DNA from: Fidelibacterota bacterium
GTDB taxonomy: Bacteria; Fidelibacterota; UBA8477; JABMPR01
Direction: 5' to 3'
Assembly (NCBI GenBank): GCA_013202495.1
Contig: JABMQQ010000099.1
Location: 1 to 58,304, forward strand
Length of the DNA: 58,304 nucleotides
A model generated the notes under the pieces. It had not been told where the DNA came from and made no database searches. It saw nothing but the letters and a program-made list of their open reading frames with translations. A program made the translations under genes and the position numbers. Shown here one piece after another: positions 25,370 to 33,650 of the stretch (the stretch's first letter is position 1; the number at the start of each line of letters is the position of its first letter).

Positions 25370-26713
25370 ATGAGTAAATTTTCACTTACACCCAAGCAAA
25401 TCGTCCATGAATTGGATAAATATATTATTGGTCAGGATAGTGCGAAAAAATCCGTGGCCATTGCCCTGCGAAATCGTTGGAGACGTCAACAGGTTACTTC
25501 AGAGATACGTGATGAAATTCTCCCCAATAATATCATCATGATCGGCTCCACTGGAGTTGGGAAAACTGAAATCGCCCGACGACTGTCTAACCTGGTGCAA
25601 GCTCCTTTTGTAAAAGTTGAAGCCTCAAAATTTACTGAAGTTGGTTATGTGGGTAGAGATGTGGACTCAATGATTCGTGACCTGGTCGACAACAGCTACG
25701 TTATTGTCAAGTCAGAGCATGAGATTACCGTTCGTGAAATGGCCCTTGAAATGACCAATGAACGTATCATGGATTTACTTTTACCCCCACTGAATAACCC
25801 TGATAAAGAATCTGCTGAGTATCAACGCTATCAAACCACCCGCGGGAAAATGTATACCAAACTCATGGCTGGTGATTTTGAAGATCGTCAGGTGGAGTTC
25901 AATGTTCAAGAAGATAGCAGCAGTGCCATGATGCAGATCTTCAGCCCCATGGGGATGGATGACCTCGGTATGAATATTCAAGATATGCTGGGCAATGCCA
26001 TGCCTAAAAAGAAGAAGATGCGTCGTTTGAGTGTGACCGAGGCAAGGGTGTTAATTACTGCAGAAGAATCTGACAAACTCATTGATGAGGAAAAGGTTCA
26101 ACATGAGGCAATTCGTCGAGCCGAACAGGATGGTATCGTATTCGTTGATGAGATCGATAAGATCGCCGTTGAACGAGGTGGCAGCGGTCCAGATGTATCA
26201 CGGGAGGGTGTCCAGAGAGACATTCTGCCAATTATTGAGGGCAGCACAGTTAAAACCAAATATGGAACTCTGACAACAGATCACATTTTATTTATCGCAG
26301 CAGGGGCATTTCACATGTCCAAACCTTCTGACCTCATTCCAGAGCTGCAGGGTAGATTTCCGATTCGCGTGGAACTTGAAAATTTGACTGAAGACGATTT
26401 CATTCAAATTCTAACTCAGCCTAAATCTGCACTGTTAAAACAGTATACCGCATTGGTGGGTGCGGAAGACGTCAAAATTACTTTTAACAAAGATGCCATC
26501 GCAGAGATTGCCAGAGTGGCCTTTGAAGTCAATGAAAGTATGGAAAATATTGGTGCGAGACGACTGCATACCATCATGAGCAAACTGCTTGAAGAGACTC
26601 TGTTTGACTTGCCTGATGATAAGACAAAAAGTATAAAAGTTACCAAATCCATGGTTATCAAAACATTCAAGGACACCATGGCTGATCAGGACTTGAGTAA
26701 ATACATACTCTAG
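25370..26713 (+). CDS. hslU: HslU, ATPase subunit of the HslUV protease
   Basis: The 447-residue AAA+ unfoldase has Walker A GSTGVGKT at 59-66, Walker B IVFVDEID near 256-262, an insertion (I) domain between them with a Met-rich stretch (SAMMQIFSPMGMDDLGMN), sensor residues in MENIGARRLHT and a C-terminal end that docks into HslV. It unfolds substrates and feeds them to HslV. Length and order of domains are normal for the family. It is followed by a terminator and argF. Confidence 0.96.
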   Translation: MSKFSLTPKQIVHELDKYIIGQDSAKKSVAIALRNRWRRQQVTSEIRDEILPNNIIMIGSTGVGKTEIARRLSNLVQAPFVKVEASKFTEVGYVGRDVDSMIRDLVDNSYVIVKSEHEITVREMALEMTNERIMDLLLPPLNNPDKESAEYQRYQTTRGKMYTKLMAGDFEDRQVEFNVQEDSSSAMMQIFSPMGMDDLGMNIQDMLGNAMPKKKKMRRLSVTEARVLITAEESDKLIDEEKVQHEAIRRAEQDGIVFVDEIDKIAVERGGSGPDVSREGVQRDILPIIEGSTVKTKYGTLTTDHILFIAAGAFHMSKPSDLIPELQGRFPIRVELENLTEDDFIQILTQPKSALLKQYTALVGAEDVKITFNKDAIAEIARVAFEVNESMENIGARRLHTIMSKLLEETLFDLPDDKTKSIKVTKSMVIKTFKDTMADQDLSKYIL

Positions 26714-26762
26714 AGAAAGATAATTGAAGACACAATATCAAATCAAAATGCACACATTAAGG

Positions 26763-26789
26763 ACTCCGTCTATAGGCGGAGTTTTTTTT
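26763..26789 (+). terminator. Terminator after hslU
   Basis: ACTCCG pairs with CGGAGT across an eight-base loop and is followed by a run of eight T. It is 50 bases after the hslU stop. Confidence 0.85.
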
Positions 26790-26813
26790 ATCAATTGAGA
26801 TAAAGGAGGTCTA

Positions 26814-27749
26814 ATGAAGCGAGATTTTTTAGCCGTAACAGATTTTAGCAAGGAAGAGATCTATGAAACATTCCGCATTGCAAAACAGTTAAAAGCAGAT
26901 GTAAAGGCAGGGAAAGAACATCATTATTTTACCAATGAGACGATGTCCATGGTTTTTGCAAAGCCCTCCTTAAGAACACGGGTAAGCTTTGAAACGGGTA
27001 TGGCTCAATTTGGTGGACATGCTCTTTACCTGGGACCAAACGATATCAGCATTGGAAAACGCGAATCTGTCAAAGATATCTCACGAGTGATTTCTCGCTA
27101 TAACAATTGGATTATGGCGCGCCTTTTCAAACATGAGCATATGCTAGAAATGGCGAAATATGCAACCGTACCGGTGATCAACGGTTTAACTGATTATAAT
27201 CACCCCTGTCAGATCATGGCTGATATGTTGACCATTTATGAACACCACGGCAAGGTTGAAGGTCAGAAGGTTGTCTTTATTGGTGATGGAAACAATGTCT
27301 GCAATTCATTCCTCAATTTTGCCAGTGTCATTCCCTATCATTTTGTGCTGGCTGCCCCAGAGGGATATGATCCAGACCCTGAAACTTTAGCCAGAGCGCA
27401 AGCTGCTGGTCTCAGCAAAATTGAGGTCATTCGAGATCCAATTGAGGCCGCCAGGGATGCCGATGTTCTCTATACAGATGTGTGGACCTCCATGGGTCAG
27501 GAAGCAGAACGTCAAAAACGATTGGATGATTTTGATGGTTTCCAGATTAATGGTGACCTGCTCAGTCATGCCAAGTCGGATGCCCTGGTCATGCATTGTC
27601 TTCCTGCTCATTACGGTGAAGAGATCACTGAAGATGTACTGGATGGACCAAACTCAGTCGTATTTGATGAAGCAGCAAATCGTATGCATGCCCAAAAGGC
27701 AGTGATGGTGATGCTGGCTAAATTTGGTGGAGCTGATATTAAAATCTAG
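26814..27749 (+). CDS. argF: Ornithine carbamoyltransferase
   Basis: The 311-residue enzyme transfers the carbamoyl group to ornithine, giving citrulline in arginine synthesis. The carbamoyl-phosphate site is seen in KPSLRTRVSFE (52-56 core) and HPCQ (130-133). The ornithine-side signature is VWTSMGQE, and HCLPAH near 260-265 carries the active-site Cys. AAGGAGG precedes the ATG. It is a single gene between two terminators, so the rest of the arginine pathway must be elsewhere. Confusion with other transcarbamylases is unlikely given HCLP. Confidence 0.93.
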   Translation: MKRDFLAVTDFSKEEIYETFRIAKQLKADVKAGKEHHYFTNETMSMVFAKPSLRTRVSFETGMAQFGGHALYLGPNDISIGKRESVKDISRVISRYNNWIMARLFKHEHMLEMAKYATVPVINGLTDYNHPCQIMADMLTIYEHHGKVEGQKVVFIGDGNNVCNSFLNFASVIPYHFVLAAPEGYDPDPETLARAQAAGLSKIEVIRDPIEAARDADVLYTDVWTSMGQEAERQKRLDDFDGFQINGDLLSHAKSDALVMHCLPAHYGEEITEDVLDGPNSVVFDEAANRMHAQKAVMVMLAKFGGADIKI

Positions 27750-27780
27750 CTCCTCGAAGCATCAAGTGTTAAATATCTAG

Positions 27781-27815
27781 TAAATAAAAAAGCCCTGAGG
27801 GGGCTTTTTTATTTA
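27781..27815. terminator. Bidirectional terminator between argF and the FnIII lipoprotein gene
   Basis: TAAATAAAAAAGCCC pairs perfectly over 15 bases with GGGCTTTTTTATTTA, with a five-base loop. Each side ends in a T run in its own direction, so it serves the two convergent genes. Confidence 0.92.
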
Positions 27816-27836
27816 CAGTTCTATAAGAAACATCTC

Positions 27837-28829
27837 CTATGGCGTGCGGAAACCAGTAACTGGGGTAAACACGTTAATATCTTCAGTATCCTTAGAGTAC
27901 CCTGACACGAACCAATAATACAAGGTATTACCGTTAAGGGGAGTGGTGGCATTCGATGGATAAGTGATGGTCATTTCAGAATCCGAAGTTGCATCAATAG
28001 TTGATTCCCAGATATCACCTGTTTGAGAAGAGGTTCTCACAATGATCTTATACTTCTCAGCATCAGCGACATTAACCCAATGGAAGGTAGGGGTCAGTGT
28101 ATCAATTGCATTCCCATCAATGGGCGAAACCAACGTTGGTACTTCAAGTGGTGTATCAGAAACTGGCCCAGCGGCAGGTGCTTCTAGTACCCCTCCCATA
28201 TCGTAGGCAATTAATTTATAATGATACGTAGTACCAGGTGTAACCGCTTCATCGATGTAAAAGTTATCTGTTGTAGAGTCAAGAAAGGACTCTGAATTGG
28301 TGGGGAAGAGTCCACCTGCATCGGATCTAAAGATTTTGTAATGCGAAAAATCAGATTCGGTGTTATGATTCCATGTCAATTCAACATTCACCTGAAATTC
28401 AGTAGGTTTATTGTGAGCCATAATTTGCAGATTGGTTGGGGTTTGCGGCGGATCCAAGTTGATGGGAATAACTGAAACGACATCAGTAAATCCACTTTCA
28501 TTTCCCTCTGAATCATATGCAGTGAGTTTATATGAATACTCTGTTTCATAGTCAAGCCCAGCATCCATATAATAATTTGTCTGCAAGGCAGCAATAGAGG
28601 TAAAATCAACACTGCCATAGCTTCGATATAGGGTATATCCAGCAAGGTCATCTTCAGTATTTTCATCCCATGTGAGGTAGACGCCACCATCGCCAGAAAG
28701 TGCGTCGGAGGAACTGAAATTCATCGGTGTTGCAGGCGCATCACTATCATCTTCTTCAGGATCGCTACACGACCACATGAAAAGTGCCAGGCTGATAGCT
28801 AAAAGTATAGACAGGTAACGTTTTATCAT
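27837..28829 (-). CDS. Lipoprotein with fibronectin type III domains
   Basis: The 330-residue protein has a lipoprotein signal (LLAISLALFMWSC, Cys21) and an acidic stretch DPEEDDSD that may act as linker. Two FnIII domains (about 35-120 and 130-230) show the pattern P..P.NL then V.LTWDENTEDDLAGYTLYRS; a third Ig-like domain follows (TPTFHWVNVADAEKYKIIVR). It is probably exposed on the cell surface or in the periplasm for protein or glycan contact. GGAGG lies just before the ATG. It has no clear operon partner. Confidence 0.8.
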   Translation of the reverse strand: MIKRYLSILLAISLALFMWSCSDPEEDDSDAPATPMNFSSSDALSGDGGVYLTWDENTEDDLAGYTLYRSYGSVDFTSIAALQTNYYMDAGLDYETEYSYKLTAYDSEGNESGFTDVVSVIPINLDPPQTPTNLQIMAHNKPTEFQVNVELTWNHNTESDFSHYKIFRSDAGGLFPTNSESFLDSTTDNFYIDEAVTPGTTYHYKLIAYDMGGVLEAPAAGPVSDTPLEVPTLVSPIDGNAIDTLTPTFHWVNVADAEKYKIIVRTSSQTGDIWESTIDATSDSEMTITYPSNATTPLNGNTLYYWFVSGYSKDTEDINVFTPVTGFRTP

Positions 28830-28960
28830 ATATCCTCCAATTATTAATGTCTGCTAATTTAATATTATTAGCTGAGAGTCAAGCGCATTATCACGAGGAG
28901 TGTCTCTGCACTATTGAATCAATTCTATTGTCGAGATATGGTGATTTTAGAAGGAGTTGA

Positions 28961-30064
28961 TCAGATCCATTGATTTTGGAGTGGGATTTTACCCGACCCG
29001 TCTGAATTATCCTGGACGTAATGGGGGAGGGCATAGCCAGGGACTTCGCCCTGAAGTTCTTTAAGTAGTTCCAGACCACGCTGTTTTGACACACGGAGAT
29101 GACTGGTTCCCTGGACCATGTCAGCCTGGTGGAGGTAATATGGTTTTACCTTCATCTCAATCAGGGACAGAAACAACTTTTTTAATGCTTTCGTCGAATC
29201 ATTGACACCCCTGAGCAGCACACTTTGATTCAGAAAGGGGATGCCCATGGATACCCAGTTCAGGATATGCTGGCGAGCTGTTTCAGTTATTTCGGCGGAA
29301 TGATTAAAATGTGCCGACACCCAGACCGGTTTTTGAAGTGAAGTGATCATCTCTCCCAATGCGGGTGTGAGCCTGAAGGGATTGACCACGGGAAGGCGTG
29401 TATGAATCCTGATAACCCTGAGATGTTGAATACTATCAAGCTCATTTAGAATAGCGAGGAGTGCCTGATCTCCCAGGGTGAGCGGATCGCCGCCCGTGAG
29501 GATGACTTCCTCAATCTCGGGGTGGAATCTGATGTATTCATAGGCGGCGCGGAGATCTTCCTCACGGGCGTTGTGCGCCGTATCTCCAACCAGTCGTTTT
29601 CTGAAACAGAATCTGCAATATACGGCGCACTGGGCCGTTGGTATGAGCAGGACTCGATTGCTATAGCGATGGATCAGAGCTTTCAACGGCCGCGATCCGC
29701 GAGCGGGATTCTCGTCTCCAATGGGATCGATGAGTTCCTCAGGTAAAATGTTGAGCTCTGCAGAAGAGGGAACTATCTGCCGGTAAATTGGATCAGTATC
29801 ATCATATTGATTTATCAAACCAAAATAATAGGGTGTGATTCCCATGCGGTAATTGGAGGTAATCTCATCGAACTGGTTCTTGGGCATATGAATGTTGCTT
29901 CCGGCACTTTCCAACCAGGTAGTGAGAGTTGTCAGGTCTTTGCAGCTATGAGCGTGCTGCCAGGTCCAGTCGTTCCAACGGGGGTTTTTAGCATAAGAAA
30001 TCATGAGCGAGTCTAAACCATGGGGGATTGAATGAAAACGCTTTTTCAGGTAATTATGGTACAT
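28961..30064 (-). CDS. kamA: KamA-family radical-SAM aminomutase (lysine 2,3-aminomutase type)
   Basis: The 367-residue protein carries the radical-SAM CxxxCxxC motif (Cys146, Cys150, Cys153 in CAVYCRFCFRKR), the SAM-binding ILTGGDPL and, near the end, SDGSGKIP with Lys359 as the expected PLP-binding lysine. This is the make-up of lysine 2,3-aminomutases; the family also has EpmB, which makes beta-lysine for elongation factor P, and glutamate mutases. At 367 residues it lies between EpmB (about 340) and catabolic KamA (about 420). No other lysine fermentation or epm gene is near, so the role remains open. Confidence 0.85.
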   Translation of the reverse strand: MYHNYLKKRFHSIPHGLDSLMISYAKNPRWNDWTWQHAHSCKDLTTLTTWLESAGSNIHMPKNQFDEITSNYRMGITPYYFGLINQYDDTDPIYRQIVPSSAELNILPEELIDPIGDENPARGSRPLKALIHRYSNRVLLIPTAQCAVYCRFCFRKRLVGDTAHNAREEDLRAAYEYIRFHPEIEEVILTGGDPLTLGDQALLAILNELDSIQHLRVIRIHTRLPVVNPFRLTPALGEMITSLQKPVWVSAHFNHSAEITETARQHILNWVSMGIPFLNQSVLLRGVNDSTKALKKLFLSLIEMKVKPYYLHQADMVQGTSHLRVSKQRGLELLKELQGEVPGYALPHYVQDNSDGSGKIPLQNQWI

Positions 30065-30125
30065 AAGAGAACAAATCTTTCAGGTGTCATATAATCCTTT
30101 TAGTCTCGCAACCTGCCGATTGAAT

Positions 30126-30345
30126 CCTGACTGTCTCGCTGAGGGAACTCGAAGCGTGAGTTATTCGTGGATCCATATCCTTCGAGTCCGTCCTATGGAC
30201 TGCCCTCAGGAAGACAAAATAGGTTCTCTCGGTCTGTCTCGCTGAGGGAACTCGAAGCATGAAGGGTCTCGGAGCGTGAGTTATCTGTGGGTCGATATCC
30301 TTCGAGTCCGTCCTGTGGATTGCCCTCAGGAAGACAAAATCATTT
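30126..30345. repeat. Two tandem copies of a palindromic repeat
   Basis: Copy one is about 30129-30219 and copy two about 30234-30342; they share CTGTCTCGCTGAGGGAACTC, the central CCTTCGAGTCCGTCCT and the end TGCCCTCAGGAAGACAAAAT. Inside each copy, CTGAGGG pairs with CCCTCAG and ACTCGAAG with CTTCGAGT. The second copy has an extra piece of about 18 bases. The pattern suits a non-coding interspersed element such as a REP or MITE relic; the frame on the minus strand across it is just a by-product. Confidence 0.7.
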
Positions 30346-30435
30346 ATCTCTTCCATCACCACCTCCCTTTATGTCCCACAGAGGCTCTCGACCTGTGGAC
30401 CAGAATCCGAGATGATTGGAATTAGGCATAAAAAA

Positions 30436-30461
30436 AGAGCCCCGATCAGGATCGGAGCTCT
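30436..30461 (-). terminator. Terminator after the HdrD-like gene
   Basis: On the minus strand AGAGC-x-CCGATC pairs with GATCGG-x-GCTCT with one mismatch, then seven T follow. It lies 24 bases after the stop of the Fe-S oxidoreductase gene. Confidence 0.85.
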
Positions 30462-30484
30462 TAGAAGACAAGTATGCAATAAAG

Positions 30485-32497
30485 CTATTCTGCGATAGAC
30501 TCTAGCAGGTATTGAGCAATATCCTTGCTTGATGTTGTTGCATCCAGCTCTTCGGCCTTGATACCATCATTTATCATGGTGGCGCAGAAAGGACAGGCTG
30601 TGGCCACTTCATCTGGATTAATAGCCTTCACATCCTCCATACGTTCAACATTGATGGTTTTGTCACCCAGGGTCTCTTCCAGCCACATGCGACCACCACC
30701 AGCTCCACAACACATACCTTCATTCTTGTTCCGGGGAAATTCTTCAAGCTTCACTCCAGGTATTGCCTTGATCACATCCCGTGGAGCATCATAGATGTCA
30801 TTGTGTCGACCGAGATAACATGAATCATGATAGGCGATGTTAGCGTTGCTAGCTTTGGAGGGACTCAGTTTACCCTGATCTACGAGCCCAGCTAGAAATT
30901 CAGCATGATGGATCACTTCGTAATTTTTCCCAAGAGCTTTGTAGTCGTTTTTAAATGCGTTCAAGCAATGTGGGCACTGGGTTATAATTTTGGTAACATT
31001 GTAATTATCGAAGGTGTCGATATTTTGTTGGGCCATCATCTGGAATAGATATTCATTTCCAAGGCGACGAGCTGAATCACCGGTACAGGTTTCTTCAGTA
31101 CCCAGCACAGCATAATCAACATTTGCATGGTTCATCAACTTAACCATGGCCTGGGAGACTTCTTGTCCACGGGCATCATAGGCACCGGCACACCCAACCC
31201 AATAGAGATACTCAGCCTTACCCTTTTCACGCATCTTCGGAACCCTCAGGTCTCCGATCCATTTCTCACGATCCTGTGGGGACTGTCCCCAGGGATTGCC
31301 ATTCACTTCAAGATTTTTAAATGTAGTGACAGCCTCTTTGGGAAATTTGCTCTCCATCATCACCAGGTCCTGGCGAGCACGTAAAATGTCGACCATGGGT
31401 TCGTTTGCTACGGGACAAACTTCCACACAATATCCACAACTGGTACAAGCCCATATTGCATCTTCAGAAAGCATCCAATCTGCCAGGCGGTCAGTTGTCT
31501 CCACACCCTTGGCGAGATCAGAGACATGATCCCATATGTAATAGCGTTTATTTACCTCAATGGCTGATGGTGAGAGCGGTTTCCCCGTGATATAGGCTGG
31601 GCAGGCATCCTGACATCTGTTACACATGATACAGGCATAAGCATCCAGGATATTTTTCTGAGGTAAGTGTTCGAGTAGCGCAGCACCATATTGCTCCAGA
31701 GATTCATCTTCAAAATCAATTGATTCAAATGATGCAGAGGTGTGTTCATTATTGGTGATCATGTGGTTGAGCGGACCCATGAAAAGGTGGGCATGTTTGG
31801 TAGTTGGGAAGTAGGGAATAAAGGCCAGGATGAGACCAATAGCCAGCCACCAGGCCGCATGTTCGCTGAATACCAGAGTTCCAGGATTGAATCCATTCCA
31901 TAGGGTTGCCAGGGCAGATGCGGTGGGTTGAAAGGCATCAGTACCAGCCTGTGCAAGTTCAAATGATGCACCTACCAGTCTGAACCCAACATGAAAGAAG
32001 ATGAAAAATGCCACGAGGGCGGAGTCATTAAAAACACCTCTCCTTGCTTTCTCATTCAGCATGACAGTTTCATTGATATGCAGAGCTGGATCGTTCTGTA
32101 TAAAGCGTCTGAAGAGAAAATAAACGACACCCAAAAGCACGATTACACTAAAAATATCCACAAAAAGACGATAGATATTTCCTGCAATGGAATCGGGTAG
32201 AAAATGAAATCCACTAAACAATCCATACATGATATCAATCAAGTTCACCAACATATAGAGGATGAAGCCCCAGGAAACACCTGTGTGAACTATGGTGGCG
32301 ATTGGTCGGGTTTTAAAAAGTGGCTTGCCAAAAAGAGCTAGTATACCTGATGGGATGCGCTTGAAAATAGCGGGCCAGTCAATGGGATTGGCACCTCTCC
32401 CAATAATCTTAAACATATTAGTGAAAGTTGTGCGTGTAGCCCCCAGTGATCCTAGTAAGACAAGTATAAATACCGCTTTTTCCCAACCTGTTAACAT
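30485..32497 (-). CDS. Membrane-anchored HdrD/GlpC-like Fe-S oxidoreductase
   Basis: The 670-residue protein has an N-terminal NarI-like membrane domain of about six helices (residues 5-250). Two 4Fe-4S ferredoxin motifs follow (CIMCNRCQDACP near 288 and CTSCGYCVEVCP near 349). The C-terminal half has two CCG-type cysteine-rich domains (CPHC near 507, CCGAGGG near 596, CPFC near 639), which carry the unusual clusters of heterodisulfide reductase HdrD. It probably moves electrons between menaquinone and a soluble donor or a disulfide. The start at ATG 32497 is set by GGAGGA, which overlaps the stop of the flavin reductase gene; an upstream start at 32539 would overlap that gene. Confidence 0.85.
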   Translation of the reverse strand: MLTGWEKAVFILVLLGSLGATRTTFTNMFKIIGRGANPIDWPAIFKRIPSGILALFGKPLFKTRPIATIVHTGVSWGFILYMLVNLIDIMYGLFSGFHFLPDSIAGNIYRLFVDIFSVIVLLGVVYFLFRRFIQNDPALHINETVMLNEKARRGVFNDSALVAFFIFFHVGFRLVGASFELAQAGTDAFQPTASALATLWNGFNPGTLVFSEHAAWWLAIGLILAFIPYFPTTKHAHLFMGPLNHMITNNEHTSASFESIDFEDESLEQYGAALLEHLPQKNILDAYACIMCNRCQDACPAYITGKPLSPSAIEVNKRYYIWDHVSDLAKGVETTDRLADWMLSEDAIWACTSCGYCVEVCPVANEPMVDILRARQDLVMMESKFPKEAVTTFKNLEVNGNPWGQSPQDREKWIGDLRVPKMREKGKAEYLYWVGCAGAYDARGQEVSQAMVKLMNHANVDYAVLGTEETCTGDSARRLGNEYLFQMMAQQNIDTFDNYNVTKIITQCPHCLNAFKNDYKALGKNYEVIHHAEFLAGLVDQGKLSPSKASNANIAYHDSCYLGRHNDIYDAPRDVIKAIPGVKLEEFPRNKNEGMCCGAGGGRMWLEETLGDKTINVERMEDVKAINPDEVATACPFCATMINDGIKAEELDATTSSKDIAQYLLESIAE

Positions 32498-32502
32498 GAA
32501 AA

Positions 32503-32988
32503 TTATCCTCCGTAATGCCAACCTGTCTCGGAGAGACACATGGCTTGCTCTTCTTCTTTATGAATACCTGAATCTACAACCTGGGAGATGATGATATGAT
32601 GGTCTCCCTCTTCAACGATAGTTTTAACTTCACAGGCCAGCCAGGCAGGGCTGGAATCCAGTATGGCTCCCCCTAACTCGTGAGGTTTTGCAGGGAAGCC
32701 TCCAAAGGTCTTGTTGTCCCAGGAGCCAGGCTTAAAAAATGCACCAGCCAGACCTTTATCGTTTTTGCTTACAAGACTAATAAGTAGATTTTTATTGCTG
32801 TTGATCGCCTCATACAATCTACTATCTGCTTTGACAGCCATGGTCACGAGAGGTGGCTCAAAACTGCTCTGAGTGAACCAGGTAACTGTTGCTCCCACGG
32901 CGTTTGAACCTTTTCCAGAGGAAACGATGGCAACGTTGTGATGGAACAAACGCAATGTATGTTTTTTTGCTTCTAAGTTGAAAGTCAT
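32503..32988 (-). CDS. Flavin reductase-like protein
   Basis: The 161-residue protein has the FMN-binding split-barrel fold of flavin reductases: NVAIVSSGKGSNAVGATVTW, then PPLVTMAVKADS and KNLLISLVS. The end ETGWHYGG is typical. It should reduce free or bound flavin with NAD(P)H. The last codons (GGA GGA TAA) also form the RBS of the HdrD-like gene, so the two are tightly coupled; the protein may supply electrons to that membrane complex. That partnership is inferred from layout. Confidence 0.85.
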   Translation of the reverse strand: MTFNLEAKKHTLRLFHHNVAIVSSGKGSNAVGATVTWFTQSSFEPPLVTMAVKADSRLYEAINSNKNLLISLVSKNDKGLAGAFFKPGSWDNKTFGGFPAKPHELGGAILDSSPAWLACEVKTIVEEGDHHIIISQVVDSGIHKEEEQAMCLSETGWHYGG

Positions 32989-33150
32989 GATAGATTCCTT
33001 TGGTTGTTTAGAACTAATCTAGTCAGACTCTTGTCATTTATCAAATGAAAGCCCACCCCCAAAAATGAGTGGAGATATGATCAATTTTTGTGTCTGACTT
33101 ATTGCAAATATTGAACCGAACTCAGTCTTGTCGGCAGGTTCAATAAATTA

Positions 33151-33591
33151 TTATACTCCCGTTAAAGCATTGAGTAAAAGTTGGGTATCTTCATCACGGA
33201 GTGCATGAATTTGACCCTGCAGCCCCAATCGCCAGTTTTTCGCCGGCCATTTTCTGAAATGGAGGAGTATTTCTGAGAAATCAGACATATTCAACCAGTA
33301 TGGTTCAGCCAGAATGAGGTGGGGAGAAATTTGAAATCTCCAGGGATAACACTCCTGAGGATCCTTGCCCAGATTGACCCAAATTTTATCTGAAGCTTCT
33401 GTCACAAAGGAATCTATGCTCACAACAGCGGCTAATTTCTGTTCCCCCGTGATGTAGTAGAAAAAGTAGTCTCCCGGCTCAATCTCATGGGCTTTTTTAC
33501 GATGACGCTTCTTCAAGCCCTGCTGGGTGAAATTGAGCTTGGATGTAATATCCAAATTCTGTTTTGATGAAATAATGAGCCAGCCTGACAT
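33151..33591 (-). CDS. EVE (PUA-like) domain protein
   Basis: The protein has 146 residues. The pattern GWLIISSKQN at the start, then HEIEPGDYFFYYITGEQKL and the later PWRFQISPHLIL match EVE/PUA-fold proteins, which bind modified bases in DNA or RNA. No nuclease or partner domain is fused. It sits between pgi and the flavin reductase gene, at a distance of 60 bases from pgi. Its modified-base ligand cannot be told. Confidence 0.75.
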   Translation of the reverse strand: MSGWLIISSKQNLDITSKLNFTQQGLKKRHRKKAHEIEPGDYFFYYITGEQKLAAVVSIDSFVTEASDKIWVNLGKDPQECYPWRFQISPHLILAEPYWLNMSDFSEILLHFRKWPAKNWRLGLQGQIHALRDEDTQLLLNALTGV

Positions 33592-33650
33592 GGGCTATGC
33601 AAATCTCTGGTTGATTGAAAGCAACTAAACTACTAGGGTTGCATCCGGGA

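Noticed and set aside
30087-30362. 91-codon minus-strand frame
   Set aside because: It is produced by the tandem palindromic repeat and repeats the same peptide twice; no RBS.
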